From an uncultured Lentisphaeria bacterium (GTDB taxonomy: Bacteria > Verrucomicrobiota > Lentisphaeria > Victivallales > UBA1829), in the NCBI GenBank assembly GCA_905211485.1, contig CAJMAW010000129.1, positions 1 to 7,875 of the forward strand: a stretch of 7,875 bases of DNA. The letters run 5' to 3'. The stretch's first letter is position 1. Every line of letters begins with the position of its first letter. The notes beneath the pieces were generated by a model that was given only the letters and a program-made list of their open reading frames with translations, had not been told where the DNA came from and did not search any database. Below, piece after piece: positions 1-6,049 of this stretch. A program made the translations under genes and the position numbers.

Positions 1-664
1 CGGCTTTTCCCAGCGCAATCGCCCCGCCACACTGAACGGCAAAACGCAAAAGGGCGGAGGTCTTCCCCAGATTCATCTTCAAAACCTGATCCACGGACAA
101 TTTTGAAAAATCCCGGTACGGAAACTCCACATCCAGCGCCTCCCCTGAAATCAGCTCCCGGTTGACCGATTCCTCCAGACGGCGCATCAGGGAAACCAGA
201 AGAGGCGCGGGAACACCCGTCTCCGCCGAACGAAGAAGCATGTTCACAGCCCAGCCGTGCTGAATGTCCCCGGCAAGAACCGCAAAATCCCGCCCATACT
301 TTTCACAGAAGTCTTCAACCCGTCCGAACGCGGCGGAGGCATGACGTTTCAACACAATATGGGTGGTGGGAATTCCGCGTCTGAGTTCATCGCAGTCAAT
401 GATGTCATCGTGAACGAGAGTCCAGTTATGGTAGATTTCGACCGCGGCCGCGGCATAGCGAGCCGTCTCCGGATCCCCTCCCAGAGCGCCGCAGCTCCAT
501 AGCAGCAGCGCCGGGCGTATCCGTTTCCCCCCGCGCATCGGATACGCACGCACCGCAGAACGCAGATTTTCAGGCTCAATCGGCTCCGGAAAGGGATCCT
601 CCGCAATCAATGCGCCGATCTTTTTCGCGACTTTTTCCATTTCATTCTTCAAATCCTGATGCAT
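1..664 (-). CDS. Trans-type polyprenyl (geranylgeranyl/farnesyl-like) diphosphate synthase, C-terminus off the left edge
   Basis: This enzyme condenses isopentenyl diphosphate with an allylic diphosphate to make isoprenoid chains in the cytoplasm. I translated 221 residues from the minus strand. They show GGKRIRP at about 45-51, the first aspartate-rich motif DDIID at 86-90 and RRG at 95-97, in the usual family order. The second Asp-rich motif should lie beyond the window edge. The first motif is the compact DDxxD form without the two-residue insertion typical of bacterial IspA, and Trp81 is five residues before it. In this family a bulky residue there usually limits the product to short chains, so C15-C20 is my inference; the gene is not called ispA with confidence. 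The ATG at 664 has AAGGAG seven bases upstream; an in-frame GTG two codons earlier sits too close to it. The gene lies 193 bp downstream of miaA and has its own likely promoter. Confidence 0.9.
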   Translation of the reverse strand, partial: MHQDLKNEMEKVAKKIGALIAEDPFPEPIEPENLRSAVRAYPMRGGKRIRPALLLWSCGALGGDPETARYAAAAVEIYHNWTLVHDDIIDCDELRRGIPTTHIVLKRHASAAFGRVEDFCEKYGRDFAVLAGDIQHGWAVNMLLRSAETGVPAPLLVSLMRRLEESVNRELISGEALDVEFPYRDFSKLSVDQVLKMNLGKTSALLRFAVQCGGAIALGKA

Positions 665-734
665 CGGCACACTCCTTAAGCTGCTTCTTCTCCTCCCGTT
701 CCATGGGGAAGGTCCGTTTTCCTTTCCGCTTCAT

Positions 735-763
735 ATTCTAGCGCCCGTACGAAGATTTTTCAA
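735..763 (-). promoter_or_regulatory. Sigma70-type promoter for the polyprenyl diphosphate synthase gene
   Basis: On the minus strand TTGAAA (758-763) is followed after exactly 17 bases by TAGAAT (735-740). Each hexamer matches the sigma70 consensus at five of six positions. Transcription would start near 728, leaving a leader of about 65 bases that contains the AAGGAG ribosome site. It lies in the gap after the miaA stop, so the synthase can be expressed independently of miaA. Seen by eye, not tested. Confidence 0.6.
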
Positions 764-787
764 CCCCGGGGAATGAGATTGCGCCTC

Positions 788-829
788 TTCCTCCGTTCCT
801 GCGTTTTTCCCTCCCCCTTCCCGGAGGAA
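788..829. repeat. Inverted repeat downstream of miaA
   Basis: TTCCTCCG at 788-795 is the exact reverse complement of CGGAGGAA at 822-829, with a 26-base pyrimidine-rich loop on the plus strand. It lies between the miaA stop and the next promoter. There is no T-tract after it in the miaA direction, so it is not a convincing intrinsic terminator. It could be a weak mRNA hairpin or chance in a purine-rich stretch. Confidence 0.25.
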
Positions 830-857
830 ATGCGTATCCGTTTCATCCGAGCCTTTT

Positions 858-1946
858 TCAGAAGGCATCAGTGCTTTTTTGCGAAGGAACTTTTTCACCG
901 TTCCCTTTCCTGCGGGAACAACAGGAGGGGCTGCCCGGAGAAGAGGAAACAGGCCCGTAATACGTTTCAGAAAGACGGAAGGCCGGAACGGGGAGATCCC
1001 TCCCCGCCAGGAAGTCTCTGCAGAGAGCCAGAGCATTCTCCGCCTCCTCCGGACGGAACCAGTGAATGTCCACACCCTCGCGTTCGAGTTTCCGGAACCA
1101 GGAATCCTGGCGTTTGGCGAACTGGCGGATCTTTGCGAGAAGCGATTCACGCATCTTGTCATAGGAAACGCGCCCCTGAAGGAAGAGTGCGCTTTCCCGG
1201 TATTCCAGGCCGAAGGACTCCAGTCTCTCCCAGGAAATGCCGTCCGCATGGAGGCGTTCCGTTTCGGCAATCATATTTTCCATTCCGTTCAGTCTGGCGT
1301 CGAGTCTCCGTTCGATTCGGGATCGGACCTCTGCCCGTTCGCGGTAAACACCGAGCACCAGGAAGTCCAGATCCGGAAGCGGGTGTTCCCCTGCGGACGG
1401 GATCCCGTCCAGACGCGCCTGCGCCTGTTCAATCTTCCGGATCAGGCGGTAGGGATTGGACCCCTCATGCTGAAGGATCGGCGCGGAAGGATCCAGCCTG
1501 GAAAGAAGTTCCCTGAGTTCAGGCAAAGCAAGGGATCTCAGATGAGCCCGTCCGTCAGGATCGGGAGCGCAGCCGCAGAGTTCATAGTCATTCAATAGAG
1601 CATGGATGTAAAGAGCCGTTCCCCCGGCAAAGAGAGGAACACTCCCGTGCGAACGGATGATTTCCAGAGCGGCGCGGACTCCGTGCAGATAGTCCGCAAG
1701 CGAATAGTTGAGCGCGGGATCCGCGACATCCAGCATATGATGCGGAATCCGCGTTCCGTCTGGGAGCTCATATTCGGAAAGATCCTTTCCGCTCCCGATG
1801 TCGAGCCCGCGGTAGACCTGGCGCGAATCCACGCTGATGATTTCCGCTCCCAGCGAAGCCGCCAGACGGACCGCGAAAGCGGTTTTCCCAGTCGCGGTCG
1901 GACCGAGGAGAAGAATGCACTTCTGTTTTTTTCCCATTTTCTCCAT
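858..1946 (-). CDS. miaA: tRNA dimethylallyltransferase MiaA
   Basis: MiaA transfers a dimethylallyl group from DMAPP to N6 of adenosine 37 in tRNAs reading UNN codons. Counting from the chosen start (362 aa), the P-loop GPTATGKT is at 15-22, DSRQVY at 40-45, IPHHMLD at about 67-73, GGTALY at 108-113 and the C-terminal AKRQxSWFRK signature at 277-286. These are the family motifs in order. GGTALY differs slightly from the usual GGTGLY. The protein is longer than the usual 300-320 residues because of a tail of about 45 residues (319-362) rich in Ser, Pro, Lys and Cys. Start choice: the frame stays open to an ATG at 2015 without a ribosome site. I prefer the ATG at 1946, with AAGGGG about ten bases upstream and the P-loop at normal depth; the ATG at 1937, preceded by GGAG, is also possible. 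It is transcribed divergently from lpxC. Confidence 0.93.
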   Translation of the reverse strand: MEKMGKKQKCILLLGPTATGKTAFAVRLAASLGAEIISVDSRQVYRGLDIGSGKDLSEYELPDGTRIPHHMLDVADPALNYSLADYLHGVRAALEIIRSHGSVPLFAGGTALYIHALLNDYELCGCAPDPDGRAHLRSLALPELRELLSRLDPSAPILQHEGSNPYRLIRKIEQAQARLDGIPSAGEHPLPDLDFLVLGVYRERAEVRSRIERRLDARLNGMENMIAETERLHADGISWERLESFGLEYRESALFLQGRVSYDKMRESLLAKIRQFAKRQDSWFRKLEREGVDIHWFRPEEAENALALCRDFLAGRDLPVPAFRLSETYYGPVSSSPGSPSCCSRRKGNGEKVPSQKSTDAF

Positions 1947-2070
1947 TTCCCGTTTGCCCCTTCGCACGGTCTGGCGTGTTTTCCCGCCGGAAAGTTCAGA
2001 AGGATCCGGATCCATGCGCCCCGTTCCGGCAGCGGATTCACGGGCATTCCATGCAGACGCTCCGGAAAAA

Positions 2071-2160
2071 TATCACAATAATATAGTACAGGAAGGACTG
2101 GTAATCATCCGGAAATGGATTAAATTAAAGAAAAATTTATTGTTATGAATCATCATTTCA
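2071..2160. promoter_or_regulatory. AT-rich divergent promoter region between miaA and lpxC
   Basis: The intergenic region changes from GC-rich to strongly AT-rich over this stretch. Minus-strand -10-like hexamers (TATATT, TATTAT) overlap around 2076-2085, and the plus strand has TATAGT at 2082-2087 and TTAAAT near 2120. None is paired with a good -35 element at 16-18 bases, so I assign only a region. It most likely holds the promoters for both miaA and lpxC. Confidence 0.35.
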
Positions 2161-2172
2161 GGGAAAACCCAA

Positions 2173-3030
2173 ATGCAGAATACGATCAAAACAGCCGCGA
2201 AGGTTTCCGGGATCGCCCTCCATACAGGAGTCAGAGCGAATCTGAAAATCCTGCCGGCACCGCCGGACAGCGGAATCATCTTCCGGCGCACGGACATGCA
2301 CGGCGCCCCTGAAGTCAAGGCAAACGCATGCAACGTGATTGATGTGCGCAGAGCCACCACCATCGCCTCCAGAACAAGCGGAGCATTCGTCGTGACCGTG
2401 GAACACATCATGGCCTCTCTTCACGCTTCCGGGGTCGACAATGCCTATGTTGAAATGGACGGGCCCGAACCCCCGATCGCCGACGGCAGTGCGGGCCCGT
2501 ATTTCGAAGCCATTCAAAACGCCGGAATCGAGCCTCAGCCCGAAGCGCCGGACAACTGCTGGACGGCCTCCGCACCGATCGTTCTGGAAGAGGGGGAAAC
2601 CAGAATGGTGCTCACGCCTGCGGATGATCTTGTCATCACAGCCATCGTGCAATACAACGCCTCGCCTCTTGACGCACAGTTTTTCAGCTGCGCCGTCACG
2701 CCGGAAAGCTTCCGCAAGGAACTTTCCGCGGCAAGGACGTTCTGCATATACAGGGAACTCGAACAGCTCATCGCCGCGGGGCTGGTCAAAGGAGGGAGTC
2801 TCGACAATGCCATCGTTATGCACGGTGGCGCCATCATCAGCAAGGACGGGATGCGTTTCCCGAACGAACTTGTCCGGCACAAGATGATGGATATGGTCGG
2901 GGACCTCTACCTGACAGGGAAGAGAGTCAAGGCTCATATCATCGCGGTCAAACCCGGACATCCGACCAATGTCAAGCTGGCTCAGCTGATGCTCGCCCAG
3001 CAGCGGCAAAAGGCGGAATCCGCATCTTGA
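2173..3030 (+). CDS. lpxC: UDP-3-O-acyl-N-acetylglucosamine deacetylase LpxC
   Basis: LpxC is the zinc deacetylase that catalyses the committed step of lipid A synthesis in the cytoplasm. The 285-residue protein is a little shorter than E. coli LpxC (305). It has the first zinc-site segment VEHIMASL with Glu77/His78, the substrate-pocket ARTF at 187-190, VRHKMMD with His236, Lys237 and Asp240, and GHPTNVKL with His263. The three zinc ligands (His78, His236, Asp240) and the catalytic Glu and His are therefore all present, so the enzyme should be active. The ATG at 2173 has CAGGGA eight bases upstream. A FabZ-type gene follows 43 bp downstream on the same strand with no terminator between, so they are probably co-transcribed. 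In Bacteroidetes the two functions are often fused in one protein; here they are separate. Confidence 0.96.
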   Translation: MQNTIKTAAKVSGIALHTGVRANLKILPAPPDSGIIFRRTDMHGAPEVKANACNVIDVRRATTIASRTSGAFVVTVEHIMASLHASGVDNAYVEMDGPEPPIADGSAGPYFEAIQNAGIEPQPEAPDNCWTASAPIVLEEGETRMVLTPADDLVITAIVQYNASPLDAQFFSCAVTPESFRKELSAARTFCIYRELEQLIAAGLVKGGSLDNAIVMHGGAIISKDGMRFPNELVRHKMMDMVGDLYLTGKRVKAHIIAVKPGHPTNVKLAQLMLAQQRQKAESAS

Positions 3031-3073
3031 AAAAAACATCAACACGCTAAAACGCAACGGAAGGCACTGAATC

Positions 3074-4000
3074 ATGTCGGAAAAAATCATTCCCCTGAAG
3101 GAAGTCAGGGATATCCTGCCGGTCAAACCGGAGCTGATGCTTCTCGACCGCGTCCTCCGCGCCGGGGAAAACCAGTGGATCGGCCTGAAATCCATTACAC
3201 TCAACGAACAGTATTTCACCGGGCACTTTCCCGGTCATCCGATCATGCCGGGCGTGCTGCAGGTCGAAGCCATCGCCCAGCTTGCGGAACTCGCCGTCTG
3301 GGAAAGGCTTGATCCCGAACGCAAAGGGGACATCTACATCAAGTCCATGAGCAAAATCAAATTCCGCAGACCCAACAACCCCGGCGACCGCGCCATCATC
3401 GAAGTCAATGTGACTTCCGTCAAGGACTGCGAGGCTGTGATTTCCGCATCCGTGAAAAACAATTCCGGAGTGACCTGCCAGGCCACGGAAATGGTCCTTG
3501 CCGTCCGCGAAAGAGTATGGGAAAGCGCCATGCCTGCCGAATTCAATGAGTTCGACAAGTCTGAACATTCGGAAATGGATGTGACCAAAATCATGAGCTA
3601 CATCCCCCATCGCTTTCCCTTCCTCTTCGTCGATTACGTCTCCAAAATCGAGGGAAGCCATGTGACAGGCGTCAAGAACGTCACCAACACGGAACCGATC
3701 CTCCGCGAATACAGGGACGACGGCTACTCCGTCCTCATGGGTTCCGTTCAGCCGGAAATCATCGCCCAGGCCGGCTGCATCTACATGCTTTCCAATGAGG
3801 CGTCCAAAGGGAAAATCGCCTATTTCATGTCCATTGAGAAATCCGAATTCTATCATCCCGTGCGCCCCGGCGACCAGATGCGTCTGGAAGTCGACATCCC
3901 GGACAACACAAAACGCTTCGGAAAGGGTGAGGGATTCATGATTGTCGACGGCAAAGTCATGTCCAAAACCAACATGATGTTCGCCATTGTCGATCCCTGA
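3074..4000 (+). CDS. fabZ: Tandem double-hotdog FabZ-type 3-hydroxyacyl-ACP dehydratase
   Basis: FabZ dehydrates (R)-3-hydroxyacyl-ACP in fatty-acid elongation. The family is usually about 150 residues; this protein has 308 and contains two FabZ-like hotdog domains, roughly 1-146 and 168-308, joined by an acidic linker. Domain 1 has the catalytic pair at the standard spacing, His51 in GHFPG and Glu65 in VEAIAQ, and FRRP at 97-100, but its N-terminal PHR motif is degraded (ILPVKPELMLLDRV). Domain 2 keeps a classical PHRFPFLFVD at 178-187, PEIIAQ with Glu228, and the HPVRPGDQ strand at 261-268, but Tyr213/Arg214 replace the catalytic His. The chain probably folds as a pseudo-dimer with one working site. 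The ATG at 3074 has GGAAGG nine bases upstream. The gene follows lpxC and ends at a strong terminator. The family is clear; exact substrate is inferred. Confidence 0.9.
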   Translation: MSEKIIPLKEVRDILPVKPELMLLDRVLRAGENQWIGLKSITLNEQYFTGHFPGHPIMPGVLQVEAIAQLAELAVWERLDPERKGDIYIKSMSKIKFRRPNNPGDRAIIEVNVTSVKDCEAVISASVKNNSGVTCQATEMVLAVRERVWESAMPAEFNEFDKSEHSEMDVTKIMSYIPHRFPFLFVDYVSKIEGSHVTGVKNVTNTEPILREYRDDGYSVLMGSVQPEIIAQAGCIYMLSNEASKGKIAYFMSIEKSEFYHPVRPGDQMRLEVDIPDNTKRFGKGEGFMIVDGKVMSKTNMMFAIVDP

Positions 4001-4050
4001 CGGCAGTATGCCGGGATGAGGAACCCCTGATCTCTCTCATCCGGGATCAG
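4001..4050 (+). repeat. Overlapping inverted repeats between fabZ and its terminator
   Basis: Three short perfect stems follow the fabZ stop: CGGCA/TGCCG (4001-4005 with 4009-4013), GGATGAG/CTCATCC (4014-4020 with 4036-4042) and CTGATC/GATCAG (4027-4032 with 4045-4050). The last two interleave, so they could compete or form a pseudoknot-like fold. Any role, for instance in 3'-end stability, is speculation. Confidence 0.3.
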
Positions 4051-4056
4051 CAAATC

Positions 4057-4091
4057 AAAAAAAAGGCGGGAAAATGTTCCCGCCTTTTTTT
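4057..4091. terminator. Bidirectional intrinsic terminator between fabZ and the amidohydrolase gene
   Basis: An 8-bp perfect stem (GGCGGGAA at 4065-4072 with TTCCCGCC at 4077-4084) and a four-base AATG loop are flanked by eight A's on the left (4057-4064) and seven T's on the right (4085-4091). Read on either strand this is a GC-rich hairpin followed by a U-run. It should therefore end both the lpxC-fabZ transcript on the plus strand and the NagB-like/amidohydrolase transcript on the minus strand, as expected between convergent operons. Confidence 0.92.
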
Positions 4092-4111
4092 GCATTCGGA
4101 ATTCTCCGGAG

Positions 4112-4141
4112 CTTCGGAAAGGGTCTGACCTTCGGAAAGGG
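4112..4141. repeat. Short direct repeat, two 12-bp copies
   Basis: CTTCGGAAAGGG occurs at 4112-4123 and again at 4130-4141, an 18-bp period, in the 3' untranslated region of the amidohydrolase transcript. No function can be read from it; it may be a local duplication. Confidence 0.5.
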
Positions 4142-4179
4142 GCAGAATGTTTTTCCCTCCGGCGGCATTTTCTTTTTGA

Positions 4180-5019
4180 TCAGAAACCGCACTCGTTTCT
4201 CAGGGCGGCCGCGGTTCCGGCAAAGAATTTCTCCTGTTCCTCGGGGGCGCCCCAGCGATAGTAGAGTTCACCTACGAATTCAAAATAGCGCAGCCAGAAT
4301 TCCCTGAGACGCAATGCGCGGGAATTCTGTTCTTCGGACCCGTAAAAGGAATCGGTGGCGAAGCGGATTTTTTCATTGAAGAAGCGGGCGGTGCCGTCGT
4401 GGCAGCGACGGTCGAGGAATCCGGGAAGGAACTCCATGACTCTCATATAGCCGCTGATATCATGGGTGATATTGGGGTAGTAATAGAGATTCTGAGCCGT
4501 TTCCTCCAGATAAGGCCATCCGAGATGACCGCCCATGATGGAAAGCGCAGGGAATGCTTCGGCAATGCCTGCGAGATGTCCCGGGCGCATGCGGTCGGGG
4601 CCGCGGGAATGTCCGGAAGAACCTTTCCAGGCCGGTCCGGGCGCAACCAGCCCGGTATGGAAGAGGATCGGCATGTGCAGACAGGCGGCCCGTTCATAAT
4701 GAGGGTAATAGCATTCGCTGTCATAGGGATGGAGCGGTTTGTAGGGTTTGAGCCCGACGAATCCCGCATCTTTCAAGCGGTCGATTTCCTCGGGCGGTTT
4801 TTCCAGATCCAGGAAGCCGAAGACGAAAATTCTTCCCTTGAAATCCTCCGCGGCCTGAAGAAGCTCTTTGCGGGAAGCCGTTTCATAGCCGTTGAGGGAA
4901 ACTCCGGAAAGATCCATGAGCCAGATTTCATCAAAAATCCCGGATTCGACAAGAGGGTAAAATCCGCTGTGATTGTGCAGCAGATGAGCGTGGGAATCGA
5001 TTATTTTCATGAAAGACAC
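4180..5019 (-). CDS. Amidohydrolase_2-type metal-dependent hydrolase (TIM barrel)
   Basis: A soluble protein of 279 residues in the amidohydrolase superfamily, closest to the COG2159/Amidohydrolase_2 group, which hydrolyses or decarboxylates varied small substrates. The ligand set is visible: DSHAH with His10 and His12, LFHTG with His121, GGHLGWPY with His165, and FATDSF with Asp223. GLKPYK (Lys91) and RMRPGHLAGIAEAFP (143-157) are typical of the group. The substrate cannot be read from sequence. It starts eight bases after the NagB-like stop, and its GAGGAG ribosome site overlaps that stop codon, so the two are one operon and probably translationally coupled. Two starts compete: GTG at 5019, four bases from GAGGAG, and ATG at 5010, thirteen bases from it. 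Neither spacing is ideal. Its place in the operon suggests a substrate related to amino-sugar or sugar-phosphate catabolism, which is inference. Confidence 0.85.
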   Translation of the reverse strand: MSFMKIIDSHAHLLHNHSGFYPLVESGIFDEIWLMDLSGVSLNGYETASRKELLQAAEDFKGRIFVFGFLDLEKPPEEIDRLKDAGFVGLKPYKPLHPYDSECYYPHYERAACLHMPILFHTGLVAPGPAWKGSSGHSRGPDRMRPGHLAGIAEAFPALSIMGGHLGWPYLEETAQNLYYYPNITHDISGYMRVMEFLPGFLDRRCHDGTARFFNEKIRFATDSFYGSEEQNSRALRLREFWLRYFEFVGELYYRWGAPEEQEKFFAGTAAALRNECGF

Positions 5020-5027
5020 GGAGCTCC

Positions 5028-5882
5028 TCAGAGATTGAATTCAGGGGCGGTGGCGGTGGCGGCGTCGGTGGCGATGATGCAGTTCGGGTGATAGCGGAAA
5101 TGGGTGACGGGGTAATCGTCTCCGGGTTCTCCGAGCGCCGCGATGCGCACTACGGTATTCGCCCAGAAGAATTCCCTGGACTCGTTGCGGGTCATGAGAA
5201 GCGCACGCCGGGCGTTCAGGCACTGCTTCATTCCGAGCGTGATGGCACGGCGGGGGAAGTTTTCCAGATTGCCGCCGACCCCTTTGTGGCGCGTGGAGTC
5301 GATCGTACGCGTGAATTCATTGATCCGGAGAATTCTCGGATCCGTGAAAGCGACTCCCGGTTCAGGCTCGTTGAAGGCAACGTGCCCGTGGATGCCGATT
5401 CCGCCGTAGCAGACTTCGATTCCTCCGGCGGATTCGATCATGCGCGGGAGTTCGGAAAGATTTTCAGGGGTGGGGAAGATGACTTGTTCGCGCGGCATGA
5501 GCAGTTCGGGGCGGATATGATTGAAGAAGAGTCCGCCGATCTGTCCGCGGAAACTCAGGGGGTGATCCGCGGGGATCAGACGGTCTTCCTCATCGTCGCA
5601 GTATTCATCCATGAAGAAGAAACGCACATTCTTCAAACTCAGATTCCGTTCATTGATGATCTCCGCCATGATCCGGTAGGGCTGTGTGGGACCGACGGGC
5701 ATGATGTAGGAAAGGATTTCACTGCCTGCGGCGGCTTTAGCGAATTCAGCGGTCATTTCCTCGGCAAGATAGCGGTACAGGGTGTCGAGATCCGGGGTGA
5801 TGACAAGACGCGGACCGGCCTCCCGTTTCAGCTCCTCCACTCCAAGGGAAAGAATTCTCCTGACCTCTTCCGAACGTTTCAT
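5028..5882 (-). CDS. Glucosamine-6-phosphate deaminase/isomerase-like (NagB-type) protein with altered catalytic loop
   Basis: NagB-family enzymes convert glucosamine-6-phosphate to fructose-6-phosphate plus ammonia. From the chosen start the protein has 284 residues, near the family's usual 260-270. It has MDEY with Asp92, matching catalytic Asp72 of E. coli NagB, and the GxGxxGHxAFNEP signature with His167 and Glu172, matching His143 and Glu148. The Asp expected two residues before that His (Asp141 in E. coli) is His165 here, encoded by CAC at 5388-5390. Another difference is an acidic insertion after MDEY (DDEEDR). The fold is clear, but the altered loop means the reaction may differ, so no gene symbol is given. 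The ATG at 5882 has a perfect GGAGG eight bases upstream; the ATG at 5897 has AAGGA only four bases upstream and is less likely. First gene of a two-gene operon divergent from an araC-type gene. Confidence 0.85.
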   Translation of the reverse strand: MKRSEEVRRILSLGVEELKREAGPRLVITPDLDTLYRYLAEEMTAEFAKAAAGSEILSYIMPVGPTQPYRIMAEIINERNLSLKNVRFFFMDEYCDDEEDRLIPADHPLSFRGQIGGLFFNHIRPELLMPREQVIFPTPENLSELPRMIESAGGIEVCYGGIGIHGHVAFNEPEPGVAFTDPRILRINEFTRTIDSTRHKGVGGNLENFPRRAITLGMKQCLNARRALLMTRNESREFFWANTVVRIAALGEPGDDYPVTHFRYHPNCIIATDAATATAPEFNL

Positions 5883-5967
5883 GATTTTGTCCTCCATTGT
5901 TCCTTTTCGATGCGTTTTTTCATTTTTTCATGGATCGGCAGTTTCTCCGATTCCGCTTGTATGGACT

Positions 5968-5996
5968 ATGATAGCGTGTTAAAGTAAAAGAGACAA
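5968..5996 (-). promoter_or_regulatory. Sigma70-type promoter for the NagB-like operon
   Basis: On the minus strand TTGTCT (5991-5996) is followed after 17 bases by TATCAT (5968-5973), four of six and five of six matches to consensus. Transcription would begin near 5961, about 80 bases before the ATG at 5882. The -35 region lies about 18 bases from a direct repeat next to the divergent AraC-type gene, consistent with regulator-assisted transcription. Confidence 0.55.
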
Positions 5997-6013
5997 TGTT
6001 GTTTTTGATGCAA

Positions 6014-6029
6014 TTTGAACACTTTTGAA
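6014..6029 (+). promoter_or_regulatory. Candidate AraC-type binding half-sites (direct repeat)
   Basis: TTTGAA occurs at 6014-6019 and 6024-6029, a 10-bp period that puts both copies on one face of the helix. The pair lies between the NagB-operon promoter and the start of the AraC-type gene. AraC/XylS regulators commonly bind tandem direct half-sites upstream of a -35 element. Six-base repeats in AT-rich DNA also arise by chance, so this is a weak call. Confidence 0.3.
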
Positions 6030-6049
6030 GCAGAGGATGATATTTTTTC

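Noticed and set aside
731..868. Two tiny minus-strand frames between miaA and the prenyl synthase: 45 codons (868 to 731) and 30 codons (734 to 642), chained by an ATGA overlap
   Set aside because: Neither has a ribosome site or a recognisable family (I looked for an XseB-like pattern and did not find one). The predicted promoter at 735-763 would start transcription downstream of the second ATG.
773..1598. Long plus-strand open frames (247 and 239 codons) opposite miaA
   Set aside because: They are antisense to a gene with clear motifs, have Arg/Pro-rich composition without domains, and arise from GC-biased codon positions.
1947..2015. N-terminal extension of miaA to the ATG at 2015
   Set aside because: No ribosome site precedes it, and it would put 37 residues before the P-loop, unusual for MiaA.
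2158..3856. Long minus-strand frames of 353 and 269 codons opposite lpxC and fabZ
   Set aside because: Antisense shadows of well-supported genes; their His/Asp/Gly-rich composition is typical of reverse-read coding DNA.
5088..5987. 299-codon plus-strand frame opposite the NagB-like gene
   Set aside because: The opposite strand encodes a protein with conserved NagB motifs and a good ribosome site; this frame shows no family motif and would run through the divergent promoter region.
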